Part shown: positions 10,914 through 20,005 of the stretch, one piece after another
Position numbering within the stretch: the first letter of the stretch is position 1
Layout of the letters: each line of letters opens with the position of its first letter
NCBI RefSeq assembly: GCF_004352855.1
Contig: NZ_SJSC01000003.1
Coordinates: 581,369-645,368, forward strand
Source: Marinomonas sp. KMM3893
Lineage (GTDB): Bacteria; Pseudomonadota; Gammaproteobacteria; Pseudomonadales; Marinomonadaceae
Length of the DNA: 64,000 nucleotides
Direction of reading: 5' to 3'
Translations under genes and position numbers: made by a program
The notes under the pieces: generated by a model
The model's database searches: none
Told to the model about the DNA's origin: nothing
The model's input: only the letters and a program-made list of their open reading frames with translations

Positions 10914-10950
10914 AATAGTTAATGTCTATTGACTGAAGAGGAACATTATT

Positions 10951-12354
10951 ATGAGAGATCTTAGCGCGACACAAACGGTAAACCTACCCCATGGCCATGC
11001 TTTAGCAACGGCTAAGTCTAATAAAATAGGCCTACTGACCATGATGTCCATCTGCATCGGTTTGGTGATTGTTCAAGGGGCTATGATTTCTGGTTTACAG
11101 GGGGTGGGGTTAGGTGGAACGACCTTCTTGTTTGCTATGCTAGCCGCATTGCTTATTTCTCAGTGTAACGCCATGAGCTTTGCTGAATTGTCACTGATGT
11201 TTCCTCAAGAAGGAACATTAGCTACTTATACGCAAAAGGCCATTGGGCATTTCCCCGCGATTGTTGCTGTTTTTGCTGGCTATGTGGTCGTGGCAAGTTT
11301 AGCAATACCAGTAGAAATGTTCTTGGTAGATGCCATGGTCGGTGAATTGCTGCCTGGCGTGTTTCCAGAAAAGGTTATCCCTTTAGCGATTCTGGTTGTG
11401 TTGAGTATTACGAACCTGGTCGGAGCTGATGTGTTTGCAAAGGTGCAGAATGTACTGGCATTTATTTTGGTGAGTGCACTGATTATTTTGGGCTTGGTAG
11501 CCATTACTGGATTGGATGAGCCTCACGGGGTGATTTCTGGTACTCAGGTAAGTTGGGGATTTGATGGGGTCACAGATGGCAGCTTTATTGGACTGATTGC
11601 TTTGGCTATGTGGTTATTCGTTGGTGCTGAGTATATTTGTCCAATGATAAAAGATGTAAAAAAACCGCAAACAAATATTCCACGCGCCATGCAGCTGTCG
11701 TTGTTTGCCATCTTTGCTATCTTTGCGACTTTTATTTATGGCGCAAGCTTATATCTGAGTACTGAAACGTTGCTAGGCTCACCCATTCCATATCTAGATT
11801 ACTCCAATGCGGTATTTGGGAAGGCGGGGTTATTTATTGCGACCATCATGGGGTTAGCAGCAACGTGCAGTACGATTAATACTATCTTGGCTGCACTGCC
11901 ACGGATGCTGCATGGTATGGCACAAGATAAGCAAGCTTTCCCTGTGTTAAAGGCCACAAATCGTTTTAATACCCCTTGGGTTGGGATCATCATGATGGCA
12001 TTGCTGGCGTGTGTTCCTTTCTTAGCTTTTAACATCGACTCCTTGATTGTCTTAGTGATTGCGGCAACCACCAGTTATCTATTGGCTTATATTATTGCTC
12101 ATGTGGACGTGATCGTACTGCGTATGCGCATGCCGAAACACCAGCGACCTTACAAAGCGCCGTTTTACCCACTGCCTCAAATAGTGGGCATTTCAGCCAT
12201 GGTCTATGTGGCTTTAAATAATTCCCCATCCCCTGAAATGACGCAAACCGTGTACAGCATTGCCGGTGGCATGTTGGGTGTAATTTGCTTAATTGCCGCA
12301 CTTTGGGTGAAGTTCTATATGAAGCGAGATTTATTTGCTGCCGACATGGACTAA
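10951..12354 (+). CDS. APC family amino acid/amine permease
   Basis: This 467-residue membrane protein has about twelve hydrophobic segments and the amino acid-polyamine-organocation superfamily pattern. The first transmembrane segment ([18 protein letters not shown]) is followed by the [14 protein letters not shown] helix and a conserved loop with [14 protein letters not shown]. It would import the substrate of the neighbouring FAD oxidoreductase. The start ATG 10951 is preceded by GAGGAA, 37 bases after the oxidoreductase gene, consistent with one operon. Confidence 0.9.
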   Translation: MRDLSATQTVNLPHGHALATAKSNKIGLLTMMSICIGLVIVQGAMISGLQGVGLGGTTFLFAMLAALLISQCNAMSFAELSLMFPQEGTLATYTQKAIGHFPAIVAVFAGYVVVASLAIPVEMFLVDAMVGELLPGVFPEKVIPLAILVVLSITNLVGADVFAKVQNVLAFILVSALIILGLVAITGLDEPHGVISGTQVSWGFDGVTDGSFIGLIALAMWLFVGAEYICPMIKDVKKPQTNIPRAMQLSLFAIFAIFATFIYGASLYLSTETLLGSPIPYLDYSNAVFGKAGLFIATIMGLAATCSTINTILAALPRMLHGMAQDKQAFPVLKATNRFNTPWVGIIMMALLACVPFLAFNIDSLIVLVIAATTSYLLAYIIAHVDVIVLRMRMPKHQRPYKAPFYPLPQIVGISAMVYVALNNSPSPEMTQTVYSIAGGMLGVICLIAALWVKFYMKRDLFAADMD

Positions 12355-12452
12355 ATGACTTAAAGGTGGAAACCAAAAGTCAGAGGAGGCTGTGGTTTGC
12401 TCTGGCTTTTGGTGTCTTTGTCTTTGCTCATCACATGAAAAGAAGGACGATT

Positions 12453-13535
12453 ATGCTGTTTTCAAAGAAACGATTACAGGTATTGGAAAGTGAACTAACG
12501 GCGCTGAAAAATGAGAAGGGTGCATTGGAAGTGCAAAACAAATTGCTGAAAGATGAGTTGGAAAACAATGCATTAACAGTGAGAGCAATGCCTCATGCGA
12601 GCGCTTATCTTTCTCCTTTTATCAGTGAAAAACAGGCCACGTTAGGGACAGTGTTGGTGGCTATCAATGAGATCACCGGACGTTTATTTGAGCCCATGAG
12701 TGCATCAGAGGGTGCTAATGAGGACATCAATAGGAATCAGCAGGAGATCGCCAAGCTTACGCAAGATATGTCCGATATGGTGACGAAAACGGCACTTAGT
12801 TTACAAGAGATGAGTGCCTTAAAAGACATTACAATTGAGATAAAAGGTTTTATAGACACGATTCAAGGCATCTTCGAACAAACCAATTTGCTGGCACTGA
12901 ATGCCGCGATTGAAGCCGCGCGGGCTGGTGAACATGGACGAGGTTTTGCCGTAGTGGCTGATGAGGTCAGATCGTTAGCCAATAAAGCAGGACAATCTAG
13001 TGAAAGCATTTCTTCTTTAGTGCAGAGAATTGACGAGCGTACTCATCTTGTTTATCAACAAATAGATGGCCTCCATCATAACTCACAAGCACTCAATCAT
13101 TCGTGTTCAGCATTGGCAACCTCGTTTTCTAATACCGCCAAGGATACGTCTGTCTTAACAAAATCTGCTTATCAGTCGATGGCATTTGCTCATTTATCAG
13201 CGGCGATTGTTGAGCTGACGCAATGGCAATCCGAGAATGTGTTAGCGGTATTAAAAGGTGACTCTGCTGGGCTGAATAGGGATGTTAAACAAACGCAATT
13301 TGCTGATTGGTATTACACAGGCAGTGATAACGAGTTTGATTTTCGCTCACAAAACAGTTATCTGAGAATTTCGGCTGAATTAGATCAACTTAATGCCCTA
13401 GCGCAACAAATCCAAAAAATGTCAGAGATTGATATGCCGTTGCTAACGTCTATTGATCAAAAAATGACGGAGCGAGTAAATGCGGTGCATATTCAGATGC
13501 AGAAGATACTCGACTATTTGTTTGCCAGAATCTGA
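12453..13535 (+). CDS. Soluble methyl-accepting chemotaxis protein with CZB-like C-terminus
   Basis: This 360-residue cytoplasmic chemoreceptor has no membrane segment. It starts with a coiled coil ([20 protein letters not shown]), followed by a short signalling domain. The kinase-contact hairpin tip is canonical: [20 protein letters not shown] then [15 protein letters not shown]. The C-terminal ~90 residues resemble a CZB (chemoreceptor zinc-binding) domain ([24 protein letters not shown]), but the zinc-ligand His and Cys positions are Glu and Thr. ATG 12453 is chosen because AGAAGGA precedes it; an in-frame upstream ATG at 12435 has no such site. It follows the permease and could report on the same nutrient (inference). 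Confidence 0.85.
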   Translation: MLFSKKRLQVLESELTALKNEKGALEVQNKLLKDELENNALTVRAMPHASAYLSPFISEKQATLGTVLVAINEITGRLFEPMSASEGANEDINRNQQEIAKLTQDMSDMVTKTALSLQEMSALKDITIEIKGFIDTIQGIFEQTNLLALNAAIEAARAGEHGRGFAVVADEVRSLANKAGQSSESISSLVQRIDERTHLVYQQIDGLHHNSQALNHSCSALATSFSNTAKDTSVLTKSAYQSMAFAHLSAAIVELTQWQSENVLAVLKGDSAGLNRDVKQTQFADWYYTGSDNEFDFRSQNSYLRISAELDQLNALAQQIQKMSEIDMPLLTSIDQKMTERVNAVHIQMQKILDYLFARI

Positions 13536-13723
13536 ATGCGTATGTATTCGCCTATCAGCAAGTCTCAGTCGGTATTAAGGCTACGCGACGAGTTATTGCG
13601 GATTTTCATTTACAGTCTAATGACAAGTTTGGCATCTTATTCCTCGCTCTTTGGCATTGTTTGGCGAATTTATCGCCATAATGGATGACAACAAATCAGT
13701 AAAGAAGGGCTTAAGGAAGCATT

Positions 13724-14206
13724 ATGATGAATCGTAGAAAAGTGGGTATGTTGAGTGTGGTTGGTTTAAGTGCAGCGATTATGGCCGCTACCGCGACAAA
13801 CGTTCTTGCAGACACACAATCGCCATTACCAAAAGCTCATAGCGCTGCGCCAAGTACCGAACAGATTGCTGATAGCATGGCGTCTGATATGGCAAAGAAA
13901 CTTCATTTGAACGCCGCAACAGAAAAGAAAGTGGCCAAATTATTTAAGACCGACGGTGAAGACATTCGCCAGTTGCAGATGAAGCTAAGTGAAAAACGCC
14001 ATGAGTTAAATAGCCTGTCACCCAATGATAAAGGCTACATGAAAAAGGTGGATAAATTGGCCAGTGAAAGTGGCAATATCACCGAAAAACTCACCATTGA
14101 ATACGCTAAAAGTCGTGCTGATTTATACGCACTGTTAACGCCTAAGCAAATCGACACGTTAGAAAATTATGGCAAGCAAGCACCTAAAGCACCGAAAGAA
14201 AGCTAG
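13724..14206 (+). CDS. Spy/CpxP-like periplasmic protein
   Basis: This 160-residue exported protein has a signal peptide of about 29 residues (MNRRKVGMLSVVGLSAAIMA... cleaving near VLA-DTQ). The mature part is helical and charged (LHLNAATEKKVAKLFK; LMKLSEKRHELNSLSP-like helices; LYALLTPKQIDTLENYG), which recalls the LTxxQ repeats of Spy/CpxP family ATP-independent chaperones and metal-resistance proteins. Family assignment is tentative. It stands alone between the chemoreceptor gene and a terminator at 14258, preceded by AAGGAAG. Confidence 0.65.
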   Translation: MMNRRKVGMLSVVGLSAAIMAATATNVLADTQSPLPKAHSAAPSTEQIADSMASDMAKKLHLNAATEKKVAKLFKTDGEDIRQLQMKLSEKRHELNSLSPNDKGYMKKVDKLASESGNITEKLTIEYAKSRADLYALLTPKQIDTLENYGKQAPKAPKES

Positions 14207-14257
14207 CTATTAGCGTAAAAATCGGTTCAACACCGATAGACGATGCCTATAAGAATA

Positions 14258-14290
14258 AAGCCTCAGAGGTAAAAGACTGAGGCTTTTTTT
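14258..14290 (+). terminator. Rho-independent terminator after Spy-like gene
   Basis: The stem AAGCCTCAG (14258-14266) pairs with CTGAGGCTT (14277-14285) around a ten-base loop, followed by a T run to 14290. The remaining ~235 bases up to cbpA contain a possible TTGGAT (14370) and TTAAAT (14392) promoter pair, 16 bases apart, but no gene. Confidence 0.9.
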
Positions 14291-14527
14291 GTTTATAAGC
14301 GCGGCATTCTTGGGTGCTTGTGTTTTGCTGTGACTGTCATTCGCTATTCACAGAGAAAGGTATAGGGTCTTGGATTTCATAGTAAGACGACTTAAATCAA
14401 ACTTGTGTGAATATTAGCCAGTGTGGCGAGGGAAAAGGAGTATGCTAATCAGTGCGTTTTGATTAGACAAATTTATGTCTTTCTTAAGGTTCGTAATAGG
14501 AGTGCTTTTTGATGAAAGTGAGACGTT

Positions 14528-15496
14528 ATGGAGTTTAAAGATTATTACAAGGTTTTAGGCTTATCTGAGCAAGCGGATGCTTCGGCCATCAAAGCCGCTT
14601 ACCGTAAACTGGCCAGAAAATATCACCCCGATGTCAGCAAAGAAAAAGACGCTGAACAGCATTTCAAAGAAGTGAATGAAGCTTATACGGTATTAAAAGA
14701 CGGCGAAAAGCGTGCTGAATATGACCTGTTGCGTCAACAGGCGACACATCAGGCCGAAGGTGGGTTTAGGGCGTCCTCTGATTGGCAGAATGCGAGTAGT
14801 GACCATGCAGGCTTTGGGCAAGAAGCTGGTGGTGACTTTAGCGATTTTTTCGATTCAATTTTCGGTGCACAAGCCAGAGGCTCAACCCATTATTCAAATA
14901 GTCGTCGTTCGGTGAACCAACGTGGGCGCGATATACACCACAAAATCGCTCTTTTTCTAGAGGAAGCCTTTGAGGGGTGTCAGCGACAGTTATCGTTGCG
15001 AGTGACTGAGCCTGATGCAAACGGCGTGTTAAGGCCGCGCGACAAAACCTTAAAGGTGAAAATTCCCGCTGGCGTGATGCAAGGTCAGCATATCCGTTTG
15101 GCTGGGCAGGGTGAAGCTGGCATTGGCGAAGGAAAAGCCGGTGATTTGCTGCTGGAAATTGAATTTGCCCCTCACCCTTATTTTGCCGTAGACGGCCGAA
15201 ATATTCTGCTGACGTTACCAGTCAGTTGTTGGGAAGCGGCATTAGGTTCGTCCGTTGAAGTGCCTACACTAAGCGGCAAGGTAAAATTGAAAGTGCCCAA
15301 AGGCGCCAACAGCGGTAATAAGCTGCGCATTAAAGGCAAAGGCTTGGCTGGTAAAGAAGGGGGGCAAGCGGGTGATCAAATAGTGACCTTGCAAGTCAGT
15401 TTGCCTTCATCACACAGCAGTGAAGCAGAGGCGTTGTATCTAAAACTGTCTGAGTGTGAAGCAGACTTTAACCCACGCCACGTTTTCGAGAGGTAG
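14528..15496 (+). CDS. cbpA: Curved DNA-binding protein CbpA (DnaJ-like co-chaperone)
   Basis: CbpA is a DnaJ homologue that stimulates DnaK and also binds curved DNA in the stationary-phase nucleoid. The J domain (residues 1-70) contains His33-Pro34-Asp35. It is followed by a Gly/Phe-rich linker and two DnaJ C-terminal beta domains (LFLEEAFEGCQRQLSL; KVKIPAGVMQGQHIRLAGQGEAG). The Cys-rich zinc finger of DnaJ is absent, as expected for CbpA. The length of 322 residues is near the usual ~306. Its modulator gene cbpM follows after 3 bases. Confidence 0.95.
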   Translation: MEFKDYYKVLGLSEQADASAIKAAYRKLARKYHPDVSKEKDAEQHFKEVNEAYTVLKDGEKRAEYDLLRQQATHQAEGGFRASSDWQNASSDHAGFGQEAGGDFSDFFDSIFGAQARGSTHYSNSRRSVNQRGRDIHHKIALFLEEAFEGCQRQLSLRVTEPDANGVLRPRDKTLKVKIPAGVMQGQHIRLAGQGEAGIGEGKAGDLLLEIEFAPHPYFAVDGRNILLTLPVSCWEAALGSSVEVPTLSGKVKLKVPKGANSGNKLRIKGKGLAGKEGGQAGDQIVTLQVSLPSSHSSEAEALYLKLSECEADFNPRHVFER

Positions 15497-15499
15497 ATT

Positions 15500-15823
15500 A
15501 TGTCTAAGTCAGAGATAGTGGTAATTGAATCTTCGCCAAGCGAGCATAGATTGTTTAGCTTAGAGGAGGTTTGCGAACGTTGTGGTGCGCATACAGAGAT
15601 CGTTGTCGAAATGGTCGAATACGGTATTGTTGAGCCGGTTGAACAAGCTTCGGCCTCGGTTTGGTACTTCAATACGCAAGCGGTGGTGAGGTTGCAGCGT
15701 GCACAGCGACTCATGGATGAGCTTGAATTAAACTTATCAGGTGTGGCGCTCAGCCTTGAGTTGTTGGATAAAATTGATGGCTTGCAGAAACACATAGTAG
15801 TGCTTAAAAGCCAATTACCCTGA
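15500..15823 (+). CDS. cbpM: Chaperone modulator CbpM
   Basis: This is a 107-residue MerR-like protein with a helix-turn-helix pattern (FSLEEVCERCGAHTEIVVEMVEYGIVEP) and a C-terminal coiled helix (RAQRLMDELELNLSGVALSLELLDKI). CbpM binds the J domain of CbpA and inhibits its co-chaperone and DNA-binding activities. It is placed immediately downstream of cbpA, and the two are almost certainly co-transcribed. A terminator follows at 15871. Confidence 0.93.
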   Translation: MSKSEIVVIESSPSEHRLFSLEEVCERCGAHTEIVVEMVEYGIVEPVEQASASVWYFNTQAVVRLQRAQRLMDELELNLSGVALSLELLDKIDGLQKHIVVLKSQLP

Positions 15824-15870
15824 TGTCATGCACCATGATTAAAAAACACGCCTAGATGGCGTATTTAGAG

Positions 15871-15907
15871 ACAGTAGAGCCAACTGCCCCTTGGTTCTAC
15901 TGTTTTT
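15871..15907 (+). terminator. Rho-independent terminator after cbpAM
   Basis: The stem ACAGTAGAGCC (15871-15881) pairs with GGTTCTACTGT (15893-15903), with one G-T pair and an 11-base loop, followed by five T residues. Confidence 0.85.
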
Positions 15908-16006
15908 GAATCTGATAACATGCCTTACGCGTCACTCAAAACGTTCTAAATCGCAGAGTGAGCGCAGAGCACTTGTATCCCTTAGCCTTTATTGAACATA
16001 ATATGG

Positions 16007-16435
16007 TTATGCATTACGCGGCGTGATCGGCGCTTTTTTGCCTCGTCCCCATAGCACGAGCAAGGCCAATGAAATATACACGGCGTTCACCGGCAGTACG
16101 TTGAACTCTCCTCGCGATGAATGAAAACAAATAGCGATCAATTGCAACAGAACGCAGGCGGCCGCAGCAATGACGGTGAGGCGCGGCGCAATGCGCGTAA
16201 GGGATGGCAATATCAGTCCTAGGCCGCCGGCAAAATCAACGAGACCTAAAAAATGCACAAATGCCAGAGGGTATTGTCCTGTCCAAGGCATCATTGCCGA
16301 GAGTTGGTCGATAGGAGTCATGGTCTTCATGACGCCGGCCATAATAAAGACTCCGGCACCCAATAATTGGAAGATCCAAATGCTGGCATTTAATGGTTTT
16401 GAAACCCTGTTGGGTGTGATGGCTGTACTAGACAT
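16007..16435 (-). CDS. DoxX family membrane protein
   Basis: This 142-residue protein has four predicted membrane segments (IFQLLGAGVFIMAGVMK; FVHFLGLVDFAGGLGLILP; LTVIAAAACVLLQLIAI; VNAVYISLALLVLWGRG), the layout of DoxX-like proteins. DoxX homologues are often linked to quinone/thiosulfate or redox stress functions, but the role here is unknown. ATG 16435 is preferred; a further 12 codons reach an in-frame TTG at 16471. It is divergent from a LysR regulator, the usual regulator-target arrangement for this family. Confidence 0.85.
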   Translation of the reverse strand: MSSTAITPNRVSKPLNASIWIFQLLGAGVFIMAGVMKTMTPIDQLSAMMPWTGQYPLAFVHFLGLVDFAGGLGLILPSLTRIAPRLTVIAAAACVLLQLIAICFHSSRGEFNVLPVNAVYISLALLVLWGRGKKAPITPRNA

Positions 16436-16540
16436 GTTTTTTTCTCTAAAAGTGGGTTCAGTTGGTATCAATGGGCGCTAGTATACGAAGGCGTTACATT
16501 TAAAAAAATCGGATATTTTCGAATAAGACATTCAATTAAT

Positions 16541-17455
16541 ATGAATAAGATGAACGCTATAACATTGGATCAGTTTTCTGTTTTTATGACAGTGGTGAAA
16601 GAGGGCAGCTTTGCGGCGGCGGCACGAAAGCTACATCGCGTGCAGTCTTCTATTACTTACACGGTGCAAAAATTAGAAGAGCAAAGTGGCGTGGTGCTTT
16701 TTGATCGTTCTAGCTATCGGGTCTCTTTAACGGAAGCTGGCTATGCATTGTTGCCTAGAATTAGCCGAATTTTAGAAGATTTCGCCGAGTTTCGAGTGCA
16801 AACGGAAACCATGACCCAAGGTGTAGAAGCTGAGCTTACCTTGGTGGTGGACAATTTTTTGTCCCTGTCTGTGATGACTCCTGCGTTAGAGAAATTTAAA
16901 GTCGCCTATCCAAAGGTTCAGTTACGAATTAACGCCGCTTGGGCTCAAGATGCGGTGCAGCAGTTAATCAATGGGGAAGCGGATTTAGGCGCGTTTTTTG
17001 GCAATAAGAACTTACCAGCCGAGTTAGAGTATGAGGTCATAAAAGACATCGATCTGGTTGCGGTAGTCGCTCCGACGCACCCATTAGCGCAGCTGCCAGC
17101 CAATATTCCACGGGATGAATTGCGCGACCATTTGCAGATTATTGTTTCGAATCCTAAATCGTCACGTGACTCGCCTGCGTTCGGTATTGTTGGAGTGAAT
17201 CAATGGCGCGTAAATGAATCACGCCTGCGCTATAGCTTGATTATGGCGGGTATTGGCTGGGGAAGTATGCCAAGGCCGATGGTGGCCGCCGAGATTGAGC
17301 GCGGTGAATTAATTGAGCTAAAGCCGGCCCGTTGGGACTCTTCTGATCGTATGCCCAGAGTGGCCGCCGTGATCGCAAAATGCCGTAGTACAGCGATAGG
17401 TCCAGCCGCGACCTTCTTACGCAATGAAATTGCAGCGGCAGCAGAAACCAATTAA
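16541..17455 (+). CDS. LysR family transcriptional regulator
   Basis: This is a 304-residue LysR regulator. The N-terminal winged helix-turn-helix is at about residues 8-65 (FSVFMTVVKEGSFAAAARKLHRVQSSITYTV, with VVLFDRSSYRVSLTEAG). The rest is a LysR substrate-binding domain (ELTLVVDNFLSLSVMTPALEKF; GIGWGSMPRPMV). It is divergent from the DoxX gene with a 105-base spacer, so it probably controls it and itself. No inducer can be named. Confidence 0.92.
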   Translation: MNKMNAITLDQFSVFMTVVKEGSFAAAARKLHRVQSSITYTVQKLEEQSGVVLFDRSSYRVSLTEAGYALLPRISRILEDFAEFRVQTETMTQGVEAELTLVVDNFLSLSVMTPALEKFKVAYPKVQLRINAAWAQDAVQQLINGEADLGAFFGNKNLPAELEYEVIKDIDLVAVVAPTHPLAQLPANIPRDELRDHLQIIVSNPKSSRDSPAFGIVGVNQWRVNESRLRYSLIMAGIGWGSMPRPMVAAEIERGELIELKPARWDSSDRMPRVAAVIAKCRSTAIGPAATFLRNEIAAAAETN

Positions 17456-17473
17456 GACAGCTAAAAGTAGGCG

Positions 17474-17513
17474 TTGCTTGCTTGTAACCAAAGTTGCTTG
17501 CTTGTAACCAAAG
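17474..17513 (+). repeat. 20-bp perfect tandem duplication
   Basis: The unit ttgcttgcttgtaaccaaag occurs twice in direct succession (17474-17493 and 17494-17513) in the LysR-aroA convergent spacer. It itself begins with a repeated TTGC, compatible with replication slippage. Confidence 0.95.
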
Positions 17514-17519
17514 TAGCGT

Positions 17520-17550
17520 GCCGCCCGTGCCTTTCTAAGGTGCGGGCGGC
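17520..17550. terminator. GC-rich hairpin between convergent LysR and aroA
   Basis: GCCGCCCG (17520-17527) pairs with CGGGCGGC (17543-17550), extended by four inner pairs including wobbles, giving a ~12-bp stem. It lacks a clear T run on either side, so termination may be weak or factor-assisted. Confidence 0.6.
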
Positions 17551-17556
17551 TTGCGG

Positions 17557-18834
17557 TTAACTGGCTACTGTGTTGAATAACTCAAAGTAGGTCGGGAAGG
17601 TTTTTGAGGTACAACCTGGGTCATTGATGGTGACTGGCGTGTCGGAAAACGCAACCAGTGAAAAACACATGGCAATGCGGTGATCATTGTAAGTGTCGAT
17701 TGCCGCATGGTTTAGGGTAGCGACAGGCGTCACTGTAATAAAATCTTCCCCTTCGATCACATCGGCGCCGAGCTTTTTCAGTTCAGTTGCCATGGCGTAC
17801 AAACGGTCTGTTTCTTTTACTCGCCAGTTATAAATGTTACGGATGGTGGTTGGGCCTTTAGCAAACAAGGCGGTAGTGGCAATCGTCATGGCCGCATCTG
17901 GAATGTGGTTCATGTCTAAGTCTACGCCATTTAGCTCATGATGCTCTGCTTCAATCCAAGTAGGGCCGTAGGTGATTTTTGCACCCATTTGCGCGAGTAC
18001 ATCCGCAAATTTAACATCCCCTTGAACGCTGTCTGAACCCACGCCGTGTACCTTGATTTTTCCGCCTGCAATGGCCGCTGCCGCTAAGAAGTATGACGCC
18101 GAAGAGGCATCGCCTTCGACCATGATTTCGCCAGGGCTTTGGTAGGTTTGTTGGCCTTTTACGACGAAAGCTTGGTAATTTTGGTTTTCTACTTCAACGC
18201 CGAACTGCTTCATCGCATGCAAGGTGATGTCGATGTAAGGTTTAGACACCAATTCGCCATCGACATTAATCGTCAAATCGCCTTTTGCGAGTGGTGCACT
18301 CATCAAAATAGCGGTCAAAAATTGGCTAGAAATGTTGCCCTTAATAGAGACTTCACCACCGGATAGTCCAGAGGCTTTAATGCAAAGTGGCGGGTAGTTT
18401 TTCTCACCTTCATAGCGAATGTCGACACCCAATGCTTGTAGTGCATCGACTAGGTCGCCAATAGGGCGCTCGTGCATGCGAGGTTCGCCGTGTAGGTGAA
18501 ATTCGCCTTGTCCTAAGCAAAGTGCAGCGGTCAGTGGGCGCATGGCGGTGCCTGCATTGCCTAAAAACAAATCGCCAAAATCGGCTTGGATAGGACCAGC
18601 CAGACCTTCCAAAATACAAGTAGTGCCTTGGTCTTCTAGAGAATACTTCACCCCTAATTGTTTTAGGCTGGCTAGCATGTGTTTGATGTCATCGCTGTCT
18701 AGCAAGTTGGTGATTTTAGTGGTGCCTTTGGCAAGTGTTGCCAGCAACAATATACGATTTGAAAGGCTTTTTGAGCCTGGAATTTGGATTTCGCCATTGG
18801 CGTGCTTAAGAGGGCCAAGTGTGATTGAGTTCAT
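17557..18834 (-). CDS. aroA: 3-phosphoshikimate 1-carboxyvinyltransferase (EPSP synthase)
   Basis: This enzyme adds enolpyruvyl to shikimate 3-phosphate, the sixth step of the shikimate pathway. The 425-residue length is typical. Class I motifs are present: [52 protein letters not shown] and [15 protein letters not shown]. It is a lone aroA rather than part of serC-aroA, and it lies downstream of the RpiR gene on the same strand with 61 bases between. The window also encodes the first-step enzyme, DAHP synthase, at 52.7 kb. Confidence 0.96.
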   Translation of the reverse strand: MNSITLGPLKHANGEIQIPGSKSLSNRILLLATLAKGTTKITNLLDSDDIKHMLASLKQLGVKYSLEDQGTTCILEGLAGPIQADFGDLFLGNAGTAMRPLTAALCLGQGEFHLHGEPRMHERPIGDLVDALQALGVDIRYEGEKNYPPLCIKASGLSGGEVSIKGNISSQFLTAILMSAPLAKGDLTINVDGELVSKPYIDITLHAMKQFGVEVENQNYQAFVVKGQQTYQSPGEIMVEGDASSASYFLAAAAIAGGKIKVHGVGSDSVQGDVKFADVLAQMGAKITYGPTWIEAEHHELNGVDLDMNHIPDAAMTIATTALFAKGPTTIRNIYNWRVKETDRLYAMATELKKLGADVIEGEDFITVTPVATLNHAAIDTYNDHRIAMCFSLVAFSDTPVTINDPGCTSKTFPTYFELFNTVAS

Positions 18835-18895
18835 TATACATTCCGTTAGAGGTTTACATATGTTCGTTTGATGACGACGAGTGACTCATCGTTGT

Positions 18896-19801
18896 TTATT
18901 CATTATCGCTAAAGTCATCGATCAAGGCGCCATTATTGAGAGCGGCCATGTCGAGTTCATTAAGAGCTTGGTAGGTGTCTTCGATGGTTTGAATGCGCGC
19001 ATTGGCGCTGTCATAACTGTCTTGATAAACACTACTGGCTAGCATGCTAATTAGGTTCATGACGCTGGCGTAGGAATCAAAGGCGGACACGCCTCGAACC
19101 ACGCAAGAGAAATGTAAGTCACTAATTTCATGAGGGTTTACATCGGCATGATCGGTGATGTAAATCAAGAGTTGGCCTTTTTTACGCAGGCTAATCATTA
19201 GGTTTTTCAACCAAGAAGGGCGTCGTCTTACGCCCATAATAATGACGATGTCGTCCTTGCTAAATCCCGCGACTTCTTCACCCAAGGTTTGACCCGGTAA
19301 TGGCAACAACTGTACGCCAGTACGACATTGGGTAAGTTGCTGGCGAAGGTGTAATCCCAATGCGTGATTGTTTCGATAGCCAATAATATAGACTTTTTCA
19401 GCGCGGCTGATCCAACGAACGGCGGTTTGATAGTCTTGGCTATTGATGGACTCTAAAGTGCGTCGAATATTGCTCTGATCACAAGTGACATAGTCTTGGA
19501 AAAGCGTCGACAGAGGACGGTTTTCTGGCTGCTTTTCCGCTATTGGGGCTCCCCAACGGCGAGCAGCACGAACCTGCTTTTTTACCTCGGTGAAATCCTT
19601 ATATCCCAAACGCTGTAACAAGCGTGTGACCGCTGATTTAGAGACGTTAGCCAATTTAGCCAGTTCGGTGGCCGAATACGTTGCGATATCACCTTGGTGA
19701 TTCAGAATGCAGGCCGCCAGCTTTTGCTGAGTAGGCGAAAGCTGGTCGTAAATAAGCTTAATTCGTTGTTCTATCGATTGATCTTGCATTATTAGAGTCA
19801 T
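18896..19801 (-). CDS. MurR/RpiR family transcriptional regulator
   Basis: This 301-residue protein has an N-terminal RpiR helix-turn-helix (about residues 5-90: LSPTQQKLAACILNH, ATELAKLANVSKSAVTRLLQRLG) and a C-terminal SIS sugar-phosphate-binding domain (VYIIGYRNNHALGLHLRQQL; DIVIIMGVRRRPSWLKNLM). RpiR regulators often control sugar or purine/allantoin use. It is divergent from allantoicase with ~200 bases between, so it is the probable regulator of the alc-allA genes (inference). An internal ATG four codons in is an alternative start. Confidence 0.9.
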   Translation of the reverse strand: MTLIMQDQSIEQRIKLIYDQLSPTQQKLAACILNHQGDIATYSATELAKLANVSKSAVTRLLQRLGYKDFTEVKKQVRAARRWGAPIAEKQPENRPLSTLFQDYVTCDQSNIRRTLESINSQDYQTAVRWISRAEKVYIIGYRNNHALGLHLRQQLTQCRTGVQLLPLPGQTLGEEVAGFSKDDIVIIMGVRRRPSWLKNLMISLRKKGQLLIYITDHADVNPHEISDLHFSCVVRGVSAFDSYASVMNLISMLASSVYQDSYDSANARIQTIEDTYQALNELDMAALNNGALIDDFSDNE

Positions 19802-20005
19802 TTTAATTCGCGAATTGACAAATAATGAAGGAAAACGCGGCGACAGGGAAGGGGTTACTCTAAGTTAGTCACGGATTACGTGCTCAAAAGAGTCAAAAGT
19901 TTTATCTTTTATTATTCTGAAACAAATGTATTATCTAGAAATTGATTTAACCACGATTCGCCGACGATGCATTTGCATTCTGAGGTGCCACTGTAAGGAG
20001 TGTTC

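Noticed and set aside
17474..17550. Duplicated 20-mer plus hairpin as a recombination attachment site
   Set aside because: No integrase, tRNA target or transposase is nearby; the repeats are adjacent, as in simple slippage.
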